Of a stretch of 64,000 bases of DNA, positions 51,572-60,848 are shown one piece after another. This DNA comes from Dyadobacter beijingensis DSM 21582 (lineage in GTDB: Bacteria; Bacteroidota; Bacteroidia; Cytophagales; Spirosomataceae), in assembly GCF_000382205.1 (NCBI RefSeq), contig NZ_KB907788.1:310001-374000 (forward strand). Direction: 5' to 3'. Below the pieces are notes generated by a model. It was given only the letters and a program-made list of their open reading frames with translations. It was not told the origin of the DNA and ran no database searches. Each line of letters begins with the position of its first letter. The stretch's first letter is position 1. Made by a program: the position numbers and the translations under genes.

Positions 51572-54500
51572 ATGTCAGAAATGCGGGTTATGCGGGGAAA
51601 GCGACGCATGTTTTCAACTGTAATGCTTCTTGCATTTTGCTGCGTTGCGTTACTGGCGCGCGCGGCCGACCATGCGTCGGGGCGCGTGCTGCGGTATTCG
51701 ATCCGCGAAGGGTTGTCGTTCGGCGTCGTAAACGGCATTGTGCAGGACAACGACGGCCTCATGTGGTTCGCGACGGGCGACGGTGTGAGCCGGTTCGACG
51801 GCACGGCATTCAAAAACTTCCAGTTTGATCGCAATGACCCGCGCAGTTTGCCGGGTAATTATGTCAAATCGATTCTCCGCGATAAAAACGGCACAATTTG
51901 GGTCTCCTCGCGGGACGGGATCGGGGAATTTGTGCCGGCTACGCAGAATTTCAACCGGTACAAGCCTTTCCGAAACACCAGCGGCGTCGGGAACGACGTG
52001 AGCGACATCAGCCAGGGTGCGGGCGACCGGCTCTGGCTGGCGCTGAATGGCTCGGGGATCGCTGCATTTAATACGCAAAATCACCAATTTACCTTTTATA
52101 ACCAGCAAACGCTGCCGGGGCTTTTCACCAATTCCGTGCTCATTGTTTTCGAGGATTCGCAGGGAATGCTCTGGCTCGGCTCGCGCGACAGCGGCATCGA
52201 AGTCTGGAAACCCGATGCTGCCGGTAAACTCGTGAAAGCGAAACTGGATTACGCGAATGTGCCTTCGACACGGATCAATGCCATTTACGAAGATCATTTA
52301 CGCAATGTCTGGATCGCGTCGTCACGCGGTTTGGTGCTTTTCAAACGGTCGGAGGGCAGGTTTTACGACATCCATGTCAACACTTTCCATCAAAGCGACA
52401 TTTACCTTTCGCTCATCGAAGACCGGCAGCAGAACCTCCTCGTGGGCGTGCAGGACGGCGGGCTATACCGGCTGCCATTGTCGCAGATCGCCGCCCGCAA
52501 GCCGGAATCGTTTGTTTTTGAGCAGGTTAAGGACAAAGACGGCAAGGGCATTACCCAGCGGTCGGTGCAATCGCTGTTTATCGATAAAGACCGGAACGTA
52601 TGGCTCGGTACGTACGGCGAAGGTACTTACCTGATCAGCGCCATCCCGGAGAAATTCCGGAAGTTCGAGCAAAAAACCATCGACTCGCGGGCCGAGAGTT
52701 ACCTCCGCTACTATGGCATGTGCGCGGACAAGGACGGCTTTCTGTGGATCGGCACCGATGGCGACGGCATTTATAAAACCACTGCCACGGGCGAGACATT
52801 GAAGCACTATGCCGCCTCCTCCGCGCCCGGTGCATTACCGGACGGCGCCGTCATCGCCGCCCATCGCGACAGACAGGACCGCCTCTGGTTCGGGACTTAT
52901 TCCAAAGGCCTCGTTCGCTATGATCCCGCCTCGGATAGTTTCAAACGGTACGCGCACGATCCGAACGACCCGCACTCGCTTGGCAAAAACGATGTCCGCG
53001 TCGTGTACCAGGATTCGCGGCGGCGTGTGTGGGTCGGGACGAATGGCGGCGGGCTGGGGTTGCTGGACGAGCGCACGGGCCGCTTCCGTAATTTTGTGCC
53101 TTCCAACAGTTCCATTAATGCCAACGACGTCCGCGCCATTACCGAGGACAAATATGGAAATCTCTGGATCGGGACGTACGGCGGTGGGCTCAACTACCTG
53201 AATACCCGCACGATGCAATTCGTGTCGTGGTTCAATGCGCCAGGTAAGGAGCCGTATTTATCCAACCGCATCATTTTTTCGCTGTATATGGATGACGGCG
53301 ACCGTCTCTGGGTAGGGTCGGAGGGCAACGGGCTGCTGCTGTTCGATACGCGGGAGAAATCGGTGCGCTTTTTTGACGAAAAACGTGGATTAGCCAGCAA
53401 TGTAGTGAATGCGATCCAGCCGGAAAGCAGGGAAAAAGTTTGGATCAGTACCAACAAAGGCCTGTCGCGCATCGACGCGGCGACGGGCACGATCGAGAAT
53501 TTCGATACCAGCCACGGCTTGCAGGGGGGGCAGTTCAATCCCGGCTCCGCCTTGTATAATGCCAAAACCGGCATGCTGTCCTTTGGCGGTACCGAGGGCT
53601 GGAACCTGTTCGACCCCGCACAGGTGAGCGCGTCGCGCTACAAGCCGAAAGTAATGATCAGCGGCATCCGGATTTTCGGCGAGGACCGCGTAGGCAATGA
53701 GGCCGTTTCGCTTTTCGAATATCTCGAAAAGGCCCGGCGGTTTACCATCAAACCCGACCAGCCCGTGTTTTCGATCGACTACACGGCGTTGAACTACGCC
53801 TATCCCGAGCTTACGCGATATGCGTACATGCTCGAAGGCCTGGACAAGGATTGGAACTATGTGCAGAATGAGCGTTCGGCAACTTATCGTTATTTGCCGT
53901 CGGGGAATTATGAGTTTAAAGTAAAAGTTGCCAACCAGGACGGGGTTTGGTTCGAGGATTATGCCTCCCTGCCGATCCGCGTCATGCCGCCCTGGTACCG
54001 GAGCTGGTGGGCTTATTTGCTGTACATCCTGGCGGTCGGGCTGGTGCTGTATTACTACCAGCAGTACAAGCTCGGGCAGGAGAAAATGAAGTACGAGGTG
54101 CAGCTCGCGCATTTGGAAACGCAGCAGCAGATGGAGCTGAACGAGAAGAAATTATCGTTTTTTACCAATGTCTCGCACGAATTCCGGACGCCCTTGACAC
54201 TCATTATCAATCCCATCCGTGAAATGATGCAGGCGGCCAATGCCGATACCGGCACCCACATCATTTACCGGAATGCGAAGCGGTTACTCAGCCTGGTAGA
54301 CCAGCTGCTCCTTTTCCGAAAAGCCGATCAGCAGACCGACCAGCTCAAACCCGCCGCGCATAACCTGCCGCAGCTTGTTACCGAGGCATTTCAATGCTTC
54401 CTGCACCAGGCCGAGCAAAAGCATATTCAATACGAGCTGACACTCCCGGAGACGGAAATCGAAATCGTTTGCGATTGGGAAAAGATCGAAATCGCCGTGT

Positions 54501-55801
54501 TTAACCTCATTTCCAATGCATTGAAATTTACGCCGGAACATGGCCGTGTATCGGTAACGGTGGCCGACCGGGGTGAAAAGGTCGAAATCCTCGTGAGTGA
54601 TACCGGCCCGGGCATTCCTGCCGATGCGGGCGCGGATATTTTCAAGGTTTTTCATCAATATGCCGACCGCCGTTTTGCAGCCAAAGGAGGCTTCGGGATC
54701 GGGTTATATCTTTCCAAAACATTTGTCGAAAGCCATTTCGGCGAGTTATGGTATGAATCGGAGCTCGACCAGGGCACCGCATTTCATGTGTTGCTATGGA
54801 AAAGCCATCCCGACCTGGTCACACGCGCCGGGACACTGGCCGATGCGTCGATGGGTACGGGCGTACGGGCGGAAATGCGCACACCTGTGCTGCTGGAAGA
54901 AATTGCGGAAGGCACCCTGCCTGCGAAGGTCCCTGCATTGGCCAACTGGCAAAGCGAGCTGCTGGATATGAAGGAAGCGTCGGCCGAAAGCCATACGATG
55001 CTCGTGATCGACGACGACGCGGAAATCAGGCAGTACCTCGCAACCGTTTTCGCGGGAAAATACAAAATGTTCGAGGCCGGGAGCGGAGAGGAGGGGCTGG
55101 AACTCGTACGCCGGCACCTGCCCGATATCGTCATCAGCGATGTGATGATGGGCGGCACATCAGGCATCGATCTGTGCCGGCAAATGAAGCTCGATATGGC
55201 CCTCAGCCACATTCCGGTAATATTGCTCACGGCCAGTACCTCGCAGGACGTGCGCCTGAAAGGCATCGAGGGCGGCGCCGACGACTACATTTCCAAGCCG
55301 TTCGACAAAGACATTCTTGTAGCGCGCGTGGCATCCATCCTGCGCAACCGCAACGATTTGCAGCGCTATTTTTACAACGAAATAACCCTGCAAACGAGCG
55401 ATTTCAAGATTTCGGCCGAATACAGGGAGTTCCTCACCGAGTGTATCCGCATTGTCGAAAACCACATAACCGACCCCCATTTCAATGTAAAACTGCTCGC
55501 CTCGGAGATCGGCATGAGCCATTCCACGCTGTATAACCGCATTAAATCCATTTCCGGACAATCGGCGACGAGCTTTGTACGCTTCATACGCCTGCGCAAG
55601 GCGGCCCAGCTGCTCATCACGACCGACATCACGATCAGCGAGACGGCATTCAGCGTCGGCATTAACGACATCCGCTACTTCCGCGAGCATTTCCAGAAAC
55701 TGTTCGGGATGAAGCCGTCGGATTACGTGAAGAAATTCAGAAAGCCCTTCCACGAGCAGACGACGATCGACAAGGACATTTTCCGCAAAAAGTCGGTGTA
55801 G
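51572..55801 (+). CDS. Hybrid two-component system regulator (one-protein sensor and AraC-type factor)
   Basis: The protein has 1409 residues from ATG 51572; M4, M7 and M13 are other possible starts. A signal sequence (about 13-35) is followed by two-component propeller repeats, with GLMWFATGDGVSRFDG and GNLWIGTYGGGLNYL, to about 700, a Y_Y_Y domain (about 725-800) and one membrane helix (about 810-828). The kinase has H869 in NVSHEFRTPLTLI and the ATPase box GGFGIGLYLSKTFVESHFG. The receiver has acceptor D1190 in IVISDVMMGGTSG and K in YISKPFD. The end is an AraC-type DNA-binding domain. Such proteins sense a specific oligosaccharide in the periplasm and switch on the neighbouring SusCD operon, here just downstream. 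A terminator follows the gene. Confidence 0.95.
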   Translation: MSEMRVMRGKRRMFSTVMLLAFCCVALLARAADHASGRVLRYSIREGLSFGVVNGIVQDNDGLMWFATGDGVSRFDGTAFKNFQFDRNDPRSLPGNYVKSILRDKNGTIWVSSRDGIGEFVPATQNFNRYKPFRNTSGVGNDVSDISQGAGDRLWLALNGSGIAAFNTQNHQFTFYNQQTLPGLFTNSVLIVFEDSQGMLWLGSRDSGIEVWKPDAAGKLVKAKLDYANVPSTRINAIYEDHLRNVWIASSRGLVLFKRSEGRFYDIHVNTFHQSDIYLSLIEDRQQNLLVGVQDGGLYRLPLSQIAARKPESFVFEQVKDKDGKGITQRSVQSLFIDKDRNVWLGTYGEGTYLISAIPEKFRKFEQKTIDSRAESYLRYYGMCADKDGFLWIGTDGDGIYKTTATGETLKHYAASSAPGALPDGAVIAAHRDRQDRLWFGTYSKGLVRYDPASDSFKRYAHDPNDPHSLGKNDVRVVYQDSRRRVWVGTNGGGLGLLDERTGRFRNFVPSNSSINANDVRAITEDKYGNLWIGTYGGGLNYLNTRTMQFVSWFNAPGKEPYLSNRIIFSLYMDDGDRLWVGSEGNGLLLFDTREKSVRFFDEKRGLASNVVNAIQPESREKVWISTNKGLSRIDAATGTIENFDTSHGLQGGQFNPGSALYNAKTGMLSFGGTEGWNLFDPAQVSASRYKPKVMISGIRIFGEDRVGNEAVSLFEYLEKARRFTIKPDQPVFSIDYTALNYAYPELTRYAYMLEGLDKDWNYVQNERSATYRYLPSGNYEFKVKVANQDGVWFEDYASLPIRVMPPWYRSWWAYLLYILAVGLVLYYYQQYKLGQEKMKYEVQLAHLETQQQMELNEKKLSFFTNVSHEFRTPLTLIINPIREMMQAANADTGTHIIYRNAKRLLSLVDQLLLFRKADQQTDQLKPAAHNLPQLVTEAFQCFLHQAEQKHIQYELTLPETEIEIVCDWEKIEIAVFNLISNALKFTPEHGRVSVTVADRGEKVEILVSDTGPGIPADAGADIFKVFHQYADRRFAAKGGFGIGLYLSKTFVESHFGELWYESELDQGTAFHVLLWKSHPDLVTRAGTLADASMGTGVRAEMRTPVLLEEIAEGTLPAKVPALANWQSELLDMKEASAESHTMLVIDDDAEIRQYLATVFAGKYKMFEAGSGEEGLELVRRHLPDIVISDVMMGGTSGIDLCRQMKLDMALSHIPVILLTASTSQDVRLKGIEGGADDYISKPFDKDILVARVASILRNRNDLQRYFYNEITLQTSDFKISAEYREFLTECIRIVENHITDPHFNVKLLASEIGMSHSTLYNRIKSISGQSATSFVRFIRLRKAAQLLITTDITISETAFSVGINDIRYFREHFQKLFGMKPSDYVKKFRKPFHEQTTIDKDIFRKKSV

Positions 55802-55835
55802 CGGGCCCGTTTTTTGGAGTATCCCCGGTTTTTCA

Positions 55836-55866
55836 TGCCTGATTCTAACAGAATCGGGCATTTTTT
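55836..55866 (+). terminator. Intrinsic terminator of the hybrid sensor gene
   Basis: TGCCTGATTC (55836-55845) pairs with GAATCGGGCA (55851-55860) with one T-G pair and a five-base loop; six T follow. It lies 34 bases past the stop and separates sensor from SusC transcription. Confidence 0.9.
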
Positions 55867-55925
55867 GTGAATTCACCCCCTCTTTAATGCGAAAATGTCC
55901 CCCTATGGCCGGGTTGAAATAGTCC

Positions 55926-55933
55926 TACTTTTG
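55926..55933 (+). promoter_or_regulatory. -7 element of the second SusC operon
   Basis: TACTTTTG fits TAnnTTTG. It lies only 20 bases before the SusC ATG, so the leader would be about 14 bases. No -33 element is visible, as expected if the hybrid regulator recruits polymerase to this promoter. Confidence 0.5.
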
Positions 55934-55953
55934 ATTGATCAATTTATAAAAAT

Positions 55954-58900
55954 ATGAGAAAAACTATTTACCATGTTCCGGGGCAGAATAGGCCGGCTCA
56001 CGGTCCCACCCTCCGGTCGACATGCGCGATGCTCCTGCTCGCGCTCATGTCCCTCTCCGCATTTGCGCAAAACACATTCACCGTAAAAGGCACGGTGACG
56101 GCCGAAAACGGCGAAGGCCTCCCGGGCGCGAGCGTGATCCTGAAAGGCACTTCCACCGGTACCACTACCGACGTCGACGGCAAGTATGCATTGAACCTGC
56201 CCGACGGGAACGGCACGCTTGTGTTCACTTATATTGGTTATATCAACCAGGAAATCGCGGTCGGTAACCGCTCACAGCTCGATGTAAAACTGGCGCCGAA
56301 CGACAAAACGCTCGACGAGATTGTAGTAGTGGGGTACGGAACGCAGAAAAAAGCTACTCTGACGGGTTCTGTTTCCGAAGTGAAGGGAGCGGACATCGTG
56401 AAGAGCCCGCAGCCGAACCTTTCCAACTCGCTGGCAGGCCGTTTCTCGGGTTTTGTAGCCAACAACCGCGGCGGCGAGCCGGGTTACGACGGGTCGAGCT
56501 ACACCGTGCGCGGGTTTGCGACGACGGGAAATAACGACGTGCTGATCGTCGTGGACGGTATTCCCGGCCAGGTAGGCGGCCTCGATCGCCTCGATCCGAA
56601 TGATATCGAGAGCATTTCCATCCTGAAAGACGCTTCGGCGGCCGTATACGGAAGCCGCGCGGCGAACGGGGTTATCCTCGTAACCACCAAGCGCGGTACC
56701 ACGGGCAAACCGGTCATTTCGTACAGCTTCAACCAGGGCTTTTCGTCGCCAACACGCCTGCCGAAACTGGCGGACGCATCTACCTACGCGACGATCATGA
56801 ACGAGATCGACTATTACAACAACCCGACCGGCGGGATGAACCAGCATTATTCGGCCGATGAAATCGAGAAGTTCCGTAATGGCTCCGATCCTTTGAATTA
56901 TCCAAATACCGACTGGCAAAAGGAGACGCTGAAAAACTTCGCCTTGCAGAACCAGCACAGCCTGGCCATCAATGGCGGTACCGATAATGTGAAGTATTAC
57001 GTGTCGCTGGGGACGATTTACCAGGATGGTTTGTACAAAAACGGCGCTACGAAATACAAGCAGTACAATTTCCGCTCGAATATCGATGCGAATGTGACGA
57101 AAGACTTCAAGGTTAGCCTGGGCCTGTCGGGCCGTCAGGAGAACCGGGCATTCCCGATTTCTTCGGCAGGCAATACTTTCCGTTCGATCTACCGGGCATA
57201 TCCGACGGTGATCGCGCAATACCCGAACGGCTATTACTCGACGGGCGTGGAAAACCAGAACCCGGTGGTGCTGGGCACCGATATGGGCGGTACCGTCAGC
57301 AACCCGACGTCTGTGTTCAACGGAATCCTGCGCGCGAGCTACAACCTGCCATTTGTGGACGGGCTTTCCGTGGACGGGTTTTATTCCGTGGATAAATCGT
57401 TCAACTTCTCGAAGTCGTTCAGCACGCCTTACACGCTTTATAATTACAACAAAAGCACCGGCGCTTATACGGGCGTCGTGACGGGTGGATCGGCCGGTGC
57501 GGCTTCGATCGACCAGTCGCAGCTCAACATCACCAACATTACGCAGAACCTGCGTTTGAACTACCTGAAAACAATCGGCAAGCACAACATCAACGCGTTT
57601 GTGGCTTACGAACAGAACAAGCGCAACGAGGCCAAATTCGGTGCAACGCGGATCAATTTTCCTACCACGTCTACCCCGGAGCTTTCGCAGGGCGGTGCCG
57701 CGGCGACCGACAAGAACAACTCGGGCAGCAGCTTCAATTTCACCCGTCGCAGCTACATCGGGCGTTTGGCATACAATTACAATGAGAAATACCTCGCCGA
57801 GGTGCAGGCGCGCGTCGACGGATCGTCGGTATTCCCGAAGGGCAAGCAGTACGGCTTTTTTCCGTCGGTTTCGGCAGGTTACCGTATTTCGGAAGAGGAT
57901 TGGTTTAAAAACAGCGTCAATTTTATCGACGATTTGAAATTCCGGGCTTCCTATGGTACGCTGGGTAACGACAATGTGGGTCAATTCCAATTCTATAATA
58001 ACTACTCGTTCGTGAACCAGTACGTGCTGGGCAACAGCGTGATTTCACCGGGGATCGACCTTACCAAGCTTGCAAACCCGAATATTACCTGGGAAACGTC
58101 CAAGAAACTGGATATTGGTCTGAATGCGGTGTTCCTGAAAAACTTCAATCTCGAAGTGATCTATTTCAAACAGCAGCGTTCGGACATTCTGGCGGCGAGA
58201 AATGCGTCTATTCCAAATACTTCCGGGATTGTGAATCCGTACAAAACCAACGACAACACGCCGTTGGTGCCAGACGAAAACCTTGGAAAAGTGAACAATA
58301 CCGGGGTGGAAGCGACGGTAGGCTATAACCATAACGGCAAGTTCCGGTACAACATTTCCGGTAACGTCACTTATGCGAAAAGCAAGGTGATTTTTATCGA
58401 CGAAGCACCGGGAGCCCTTGACTACCAGCGCCAGACAGGCGGGCCATTGTATACCAATTTGCTTTACAATACCCTCGGTATCTTCCGCACCCAGGCCGAC
58501 CTCGACGCTTACCCGCACGTACAAGGCGCACAGCCGGGCGACCTGATCCTCGAAGATTACAACAAGGACGGCAAAATCACCGCCGACGACCAGGTACGGA
58601 GCAAATACGGCAATGTGCCGTTGCTCACTTATGGCCTCACATTCAACGCAGGTTATGATGCATTCGACCTGGCCGTCGTGTTCTCGGGACAGGGCATGGT
58701 GAGCCAGTATGTGCTGCCGGAGTCGGGGCAGGTGGGTAACTTTTACAGCAGCTGGGCAGATAACCGTTGGAGCCCTTCCAACCCGGACGGCAGTTTCCCG
58801 CGCGTCGATACCCGTGCTTCTTCGTCGATCAACGGCGGATTGTATGCCAATAATTTCTGGCTCAACAATTCTTCGTTCGTCCGCCTGAAAAACGTGGAAC

Positions 58901-59088
58901 TGGGCTATACGCTGCCGAAAGAGGCATTATCGAGGCTGAAAATCTCGTCCCTGCGCATCTACGCCAGCGCATTCAACCTGTTCACCATCACGGGCGTGAA
59001 AGATTACGATCCCGAAGGTAACAGCACCAGCGGCCAGTTCTACCCGCAGCAGCGCATCCTGAACCTGGGCCTCAACCTTAAATTCTAA
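55954..59088 (+). CDS. SusC/RagA-family TonB-dependent transporter
   Basis: The protein has 1044 residues. A long signal region (MRKTIYHVPGQNRPAHG, then hydrophobic to SAFAQ at 39) leads into a carboxypeptidase-like domain (about 42-115). The SusC box LDEIVVVGYGTQKKATLTGS follows (about 119-138), then the plug with SISILKDASAAVYGSRAANG and a barrel ending LNLGLNLKF. It has no STN domain, which fits control by the hybrid sensor rather than by a sigma/anti-sigma pair. It imports oligosaccharides with TonB energy. The last base of its TAA stop is the first base of the SusD ATG, so translation is coupled. GH30 downstream suggests a beta-1,6-galactan or similar chain as substrate. Confidence 0.95.
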   Translation: MRKTIYHVPGQNRPAHGPTLRSTCAMLLLALMSLSAFAQNTFTVKGTVTAENGEGLPGASVILKGTSTGTTTDVDGKYALNLPDGNGTLVFTYIGYINQEIAVGNRSQLDVKLAPNDKTLDEIVVVGYGTQKKATLTGSVSEVKGADIVKSPQPNLSNSLAGRFSGFVANNRGGEPGYDGSSYTVRGFATTGNNDVLIVVDGIPGQVGGLDRLDPNDIESISILKDASAAVYGSRAANGVILVTTKRGTTGKPVISYSFNQGFSSPTRLPKLADASTYATIMNEIDYYNNPTGGMNQHYSADEIEKFRNGSDPLNYPNTDWQKETLKNFALQNQHSLAINGGTDNVKYYVSLGTIYQDGLYKNGATKYKQYNFRSNIDANVTKDFKVSLGLSGRQENRAFPISSAGNTFRSIYRAYPTVIAQYPNGYYSTGVENQNPVVLGTDMGGTVSNPTSVFNGILRASYNLPFVDGLSVDGFYSVDKSFNFSKSFSTPYTLYNYNKSTGAYTGVVTGGSAGAASIDQSQLNITNITQNLRLNYLKTIGKHNINAFVAYEQNKRNEAKFGATRINFPTTSTPELSQGGAAATDKNNSGSSFNFTRRSYIGRLAYNYNEKYLAEVQARVDGSSVFPKGKQYGFFPSVSAGYRISEEDWFKNSVNFIDDLKFRASYGTLGNDNVGQFQFYNNYSFVNQYVLGNSVISPGIDLTKLANPNITWETSKKLDIGLNAVFLKNFNLEVIYFKQQRSDILAARNASIPNTSGIVNPYKTNDNTPLVPDENLGKVNNTGVEATVGYNHNGKFRYNISGNVTYAKSKVIFIDEAPGALDYQRQTGGPLYTNLLYNTLGIFRTQADLDAYPHVQGAQPGDLILEDYNKDGKITADDQVRSKYGNVPLLTYGLTFNAGYDAFDLAVVFSGQGMVSQYVLPESGQVGNFYSSWADNRWSPSNPDGSFPRVDTRASSSINGGLYANNFWLNNSSFVRLKNVELGYTLPKEALSRLKISSLRIYASAFNLFTITGVKDYDPEGNSTSGQFYPQQRILNLGLNLKF

Positions 59089-60779
59089 TGAAAACCATGA
59101 TTAGCATAAAAAGACTTTCATTACCTGCACTGGCCGGAGCGATGCTGTTTTCGCTGTCTGCCTGCGACCAGAACTTCCTCGACGTCGTACCTACCGACCG
59201 CGTGTCCGACGCCTCCATTCTGTCCGATTCGGTCCTGTTCGAAGCCTACGTAACCAACCGCTACATGGGCACCCGCCTCACCGACAAGGAAGCGGAAGGG
59301 ACGCTGCCGGGTTTCGGCCGCGGATTCGAATATGCGATGTGGTCGTCGGTGACCGACGAGTCGATTTACAATAACGATGACAATACCTGGCTGATCCAGC
59401 GGGGGCAGATCGCGCCGGAGAACACCGGTATCGCTGGTACCTTCTGGGGCCGCAGCTACCGGAGCATTCGCGAGATCAACTACGCATTGGCGAACATTGC
59501 CAAGGTGCCGATGAGCGAAGGCCGCCGCAACCGCCTGAAAGGCGAGCTGCAATTTATCCGCGCATTCCGCTATCATGACCTGATCCGTAACTATGGAAAA
59601 GTGGTGCTCCTGGGCGATAAAGTATATGAAGTAAGCGACGATCTGACGAGCCCGGAACTCTTCCAGCGCTCTGAAATCAAGGCCGGCCTCGACTACGCCA
59701 TCGCACAGCTGGATGAGGCGGCTGCATTGCTGCCTGCCGCGAACGACAATACGACCTGGAAACTGGGTCGTGCCACGAAAGGCGCGGCACTGGCACTGAA
59801 ATCGCGCCTCGCGCTTTATTCGGCCAGCCCGCTTTATAATGCCGGAACCTGGCAGCAGGCCGCGGCGGCAGCGAAAGCGGTGATGGACCTGAACAAATAC
59901 ACCCTCTATACCGGCGGCTACGGGAACCTGTTCACCACAACGGACAACTCCGAGATCATCTTCGGCCGTCTGTACGCGGTGGGCGCGCGCCACGTGTGCC
60001 TCGAAATAGCCAACGGGCCGAACGGCTACAATGCGTGGGGTGGTAACGTGCCGGTGCAAAACCTGGTGGACGACTACGAAATGATGGACGGAACCCGCAT
60101 TACCGACGCGAACACGAGCTATGACCCGAAAAATCCTTACAAAAACCGCGATCCGCGCTTCTATGCGACGATTTTGTACAATGGTGCCTCGTACCGCACG
60201 AGTACCGTGGAGACATTTACGCCTGGTGGAAAGGATAGCAAAGACGGTCCGTCTAACTGGAATACTTCGAAGACGGGCTATTATATGAAAAAATTCATGA
60301 ACGATAACCTGCCGATCGATAACCCCTGGGACGTGGCTGGTACGCAGACGTGGATTTATTTCCGCTATGCCGAGATCCTGCTGAACTATGCCGAGGCGCA
60401 AAACGAAGCGTCGGGCCCGGACGCGAGCGTGTATGCGGCCGTGAATGCGATCCGCCAGCGCACGGGTGTAGGCATGCCCGCACTGCCCGCGGGCCTTACG
60501 CAGGCACAGATGCGCGAGCGCATCCGCAACGAGCGCCGCATCGAGCTGGCGTTTGAAGAGCACCGTTTCTATGATGTACGCCGCTGGAAAGTCGCGAACG
60601 TGACCGAGAATGTGCCCGCCTACGGCATTGAAATCGGAAAGAGCGGCAGCGCATTTACCTACACGAGAAAAGAAGCGCTTACCGGCCGCAGCTTTGCCGA
60701 TAAGCAGTACTGGCTGCCGATCCCGCGCACCGAAATTCAGGCTTCGAACAACCAGCTCGAACAAAACCCGGGCTATTGA
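59088..60779 (+). CDS. SusD/RagB-family glycan-binding lipoprotein
   Basis: The protein has 563 residues. The lipoprotein signal ends LFSLSAC with C26 as the lipid site. Typical SusD segments are RLKGELQFIRAFRYHDLIRNYG (about 146-167), RATKGAALALKSRLALYSASP and the C-terminal IRNERRIELAFEEHRFYDVRRW. The protein binds glycan at the cell surface and feeds the partner SusC with which its start overlaps by one base. It is in the same locus as the PVC-type heme protein, beta-helix enzyme and GH30. A terminator-like hairpin stands between it and GH30. Confidence 0.95.
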   Translation: MKTMISIKRLSLPALAGAMLFSLSACDQNFLDVVPTDRVSDASILSDSVLFEAYVTNRYMGTRLTDKEAEGTLPGFGRGFEYAMWSSVTDESIYNNDDNTWLIQRGQIAPENTGIAGTFWGRSYRSIREINYALANIAKVPMSEGRRNRLKGELQFIRAFRYHDLIRNYGKVVLLGDKVYEVSDDLTSPELFQRSEIKAGLDYAIAQLDEAAALLPAANDNTTWKLGRATKGAALALKSRLALYSASPLYNAGTWQQAAAAAKAVMDLNKYTLYTGGYGNLFTTTDNSEIIFGRLYAVGARHVCLEIANGPNGYNAWGGNVPVQNLVDDYEMMDGTRITDANTSYDPKNPYKNRDPRFYATILYNGASYRTSTVETFTPGGKDSKDGPSNWNTSKTGYYMKKFMNDNLPIDNPWDVAGTQTWIYFRYAEILLNYAEAQNEASGPDASVYAAVNAIRQRTGVGMPALPAGLTQAQMRERIRNERRIELAFEEHRFYDVRRWKVANVTENVPAYGIEIGKSGSAFTYTRKEALTGRSFADKQYWLPIPRTEIQASNNQLEQNPGY

Positions 60780-60793
60780 TCAGAACAGTTTCG

Positions 60794-60827
60794 CTCCCGG
60801 CGCCTCCACCGCCGGGAGTTGTTTTTT
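60794..60827 (+). terminator. Strong hairpin with T-run between susD and GH30
   Basis: CTCCCGGCG (60794-60802) pairs perfectly with CGCCGGGAG (60810-60818) around seven bases, and TTGTTTTTT follows. It has the full form of an intrinsic terminator. Some transcription must pass it, or GH30 has its own promoter, so it may act as an attenuator that lowers enzyme message relative to SusCD. Confidence 0.85.
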
Positions 60828-60848
60828 ATATCCATTCCCTGACATACC

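Noticed and set aside
56272..57990. 572-codon minus-strand open frame
   Set aside because: It is opposite the second SusC gene and has valine/arginine/isoleucine-rich antisense composition with no recognisable fold.
59121..60764. 547-codon minus-strand open frame
   Set aside because: It mirrors the SusD gene almost end to end, and SusD motifs are clear on the other strand.
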